From assembly GCA_012728025.1 (NCBI GenBank), contig JAAYFX010000234.1, forward strand, positions 1 through 13,289: a stretch of 13,289 nt of DNA, given 5' to 3'. Source of the DNA: Clostridiales bacterium (lineage in GTDB: Bacteria; Bacillota; Clostridia; Oscillospirales; Oscillospiraceae). The notes below the pieces were generated by a model. It saw nothing but the letters and a program-made list of their open reading frames with translations, did not search any database and was not told where the DNA came from. The position numbers were made by a program, and so were the translations under genes. The stretch's first letter is position 1. Each line of letters opens with the position of its first letter. Of this stretch, positions 12,662-13,289 are shown in pieces.

Positions 12662-13289
12662 CCTCCTGCCCTCCCGCATCAGGGTCGGCAGAAAGCTCGT
12701 CGTACTCCTCGCTGTATGAGCTGTAATCCCCGTAAAGGCCGGAATACTCACTCTTTTTCATTATGTGGAAGCCGTCGGGGTCAATTTTAACGCCGATTTT
12801 TGAGCCAAGGGGAGAAAAGTCCGTAGTCTGTATAAGCCATTTAAAGCCCTCGAAATCAACGATAATATCGTATTGCATTCCTTTAAAGGTGACATCTGTA
12901 ACAGTGCCTATAATCTGCCCCTGCTCTACTGGAACAATGTCAATGTCCTCGGGGCGCACAACCACGTCCACAGATTCATTTTTGGCAAAGCCCTTGTCAA
13001 GACAGGGGAAATTCCGCCTGTACATTCGGACAACATTATCTTCCACCATTATGCCGTCTATAATATTGCTCTCGCCGATAAAATCCGCTACGAAGGCATT
13101 TTTAGGTTCGTTATATATATCCACAGGAGTGCCAATCTGCTGAATTTCGCCCTTGTTCATAACAACGACGGTGTCAGACATGGTTAGGGCTTCCTCCTGG
13201 TCATGAGTCACATAAATAAAGGTAATTCCAACCTGCTGCTGAATTTGCTTAAGCTCCCTTTGCATATCCTTGCGCAGCTTTAAGTCCAA
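12654..13289 (-). CDS. potA: Spermidine/putrescine ABC transporter ATPase PotA (C-terminal part, cut by window)
   Basis: The last 211 residues of the importer ATPase. The window edge falls just after Walker B: the first codons read LDLKLR, the D-loop region, followed by the H-loop VTHDQEEAL, so Walker A and the signature motif lie outside. Next comes GEIQQIGTPVDIYNEPKNAFVADFIGESN, the standard linker into the C-terminal TOBE-type regulatory domain (VVVRPEDIDIV, IGTVTDVTFKGMQYDIIV). The C-terminus has an unusually acidic and tyrosine-rich tail (YSGLYGDYSSYSEEYDELS to GGQEDE) of about 30 residues beyond the TOBE domain. The stop codon overlaps the potB start by 8 nt. It is the first gene seen in the operon; promoter and true start are not in the window. 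Confidence 0.93.
   Translation of the reverse strand: MDLKLRKDMQRELKQIQQQVGITFIYVTHDQEEALTMSDTVVVMNKGEIQQIGTPVDIYNEPKNAFVADFIGESNIIDGIMVEDNVVRMYRRNFPCLDKGFAKNESVDVVVRPEDIDIVPVEQGQIIGTVTDVTFKGMQYDIIVDFEGFKWLIQTTDFSPLGSKIGVKIDPDGFHIMKKSEYSGLYGDYSSYSEEYDELSADPDAGGQEDE

Noticed and set aside
12662..12751. Upstream extension of potB to the ATG at 12751
   Set aside because: It would run 90 nt further into potA without a ribosome site, while the ATG at 12661 has GGGAGG and the typical 8-nt stop/start overlap.
1..13289. CRISPR array, tRNA, rRNA, insertion sequence or prophage signals
   Set aside because: No regularly spaced repeats, cloverleaf-like segments, transposase or integrase frames, or target-site duplications were seen on either strand.

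Overview
The window looks like chromosome from a low-to-mid GC Gram-positive anaerobe of the class Clostridia (Lachnospiraceae or Anaerotignaceae-like is a guess). The reasons are strong AGGAGG-type ribosome sites, TTG and GTG starts, sigma-A type promoters (TTGACA/TATAAT), a clostridial-type citrate synthase, DUF2325 and DUF1576 proteins, and a Firmicutes-style potABCD order. I see no transposase, integrase, tRNA, rRNA or CRISPR array.

Layout. (1) 48-1409 (+) citrate synthase converges on a DUF1576-like membrane protein (1465-2805, -) at a shared bidirectional terminator. (2) 2945-3358 (+) is a one-gene unit: a strong promoter, two copies of the same GTTAGA-N4-WCTAAC operator, and a DUF2325 protein. 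A second bidirectional terminator follows. (3) 3437-6057 holds two divergent unrecognised genes: a 559-aa protein (-) with a long Lys/Pro/Ala/Glu-rich linker, and a 210-aa protein (+). The 210-aa gene is followed by a bactofilin (6190-7272, +) with a long charged N-terminal arm. (4) 7370-8326 (-) is a membrane-anchored polysaccharide deacetylase-like protein in which all three metal ligands of the NodB fold are replaced. (5) 8624-9739 (+) is an LDH2-family NAD(P)-dependent malate/lactate dehydrogenase behind its own promoter and a leader hairpin. (6) 9846-13289 (-) is a polyamine uptake operon potA-potB-potC-potD, with potA cut by the window end; its genes overlap or lie 3 nt apart.

Functionally, regions 1, 5 and 6 are ordinary metabolism and transport. 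The less ordinary centre, about 2.9-8.4 kb, holds a probably regulator-controlled DUF2325 gene, two unknown soluble proteins, a cytoskeletal bactofilin and a deacetylase-like probable pseudoenzyme. Bactofilins often scaffold cell-wall enzymes, so the group could be an envelope-organising locus. That is inference from proximity, since the genes are not one transcript. Every intergenic stretch is under 310 bases; the longest, 5117-5424, holds divergent promoters and phased TTGGGG repeats.
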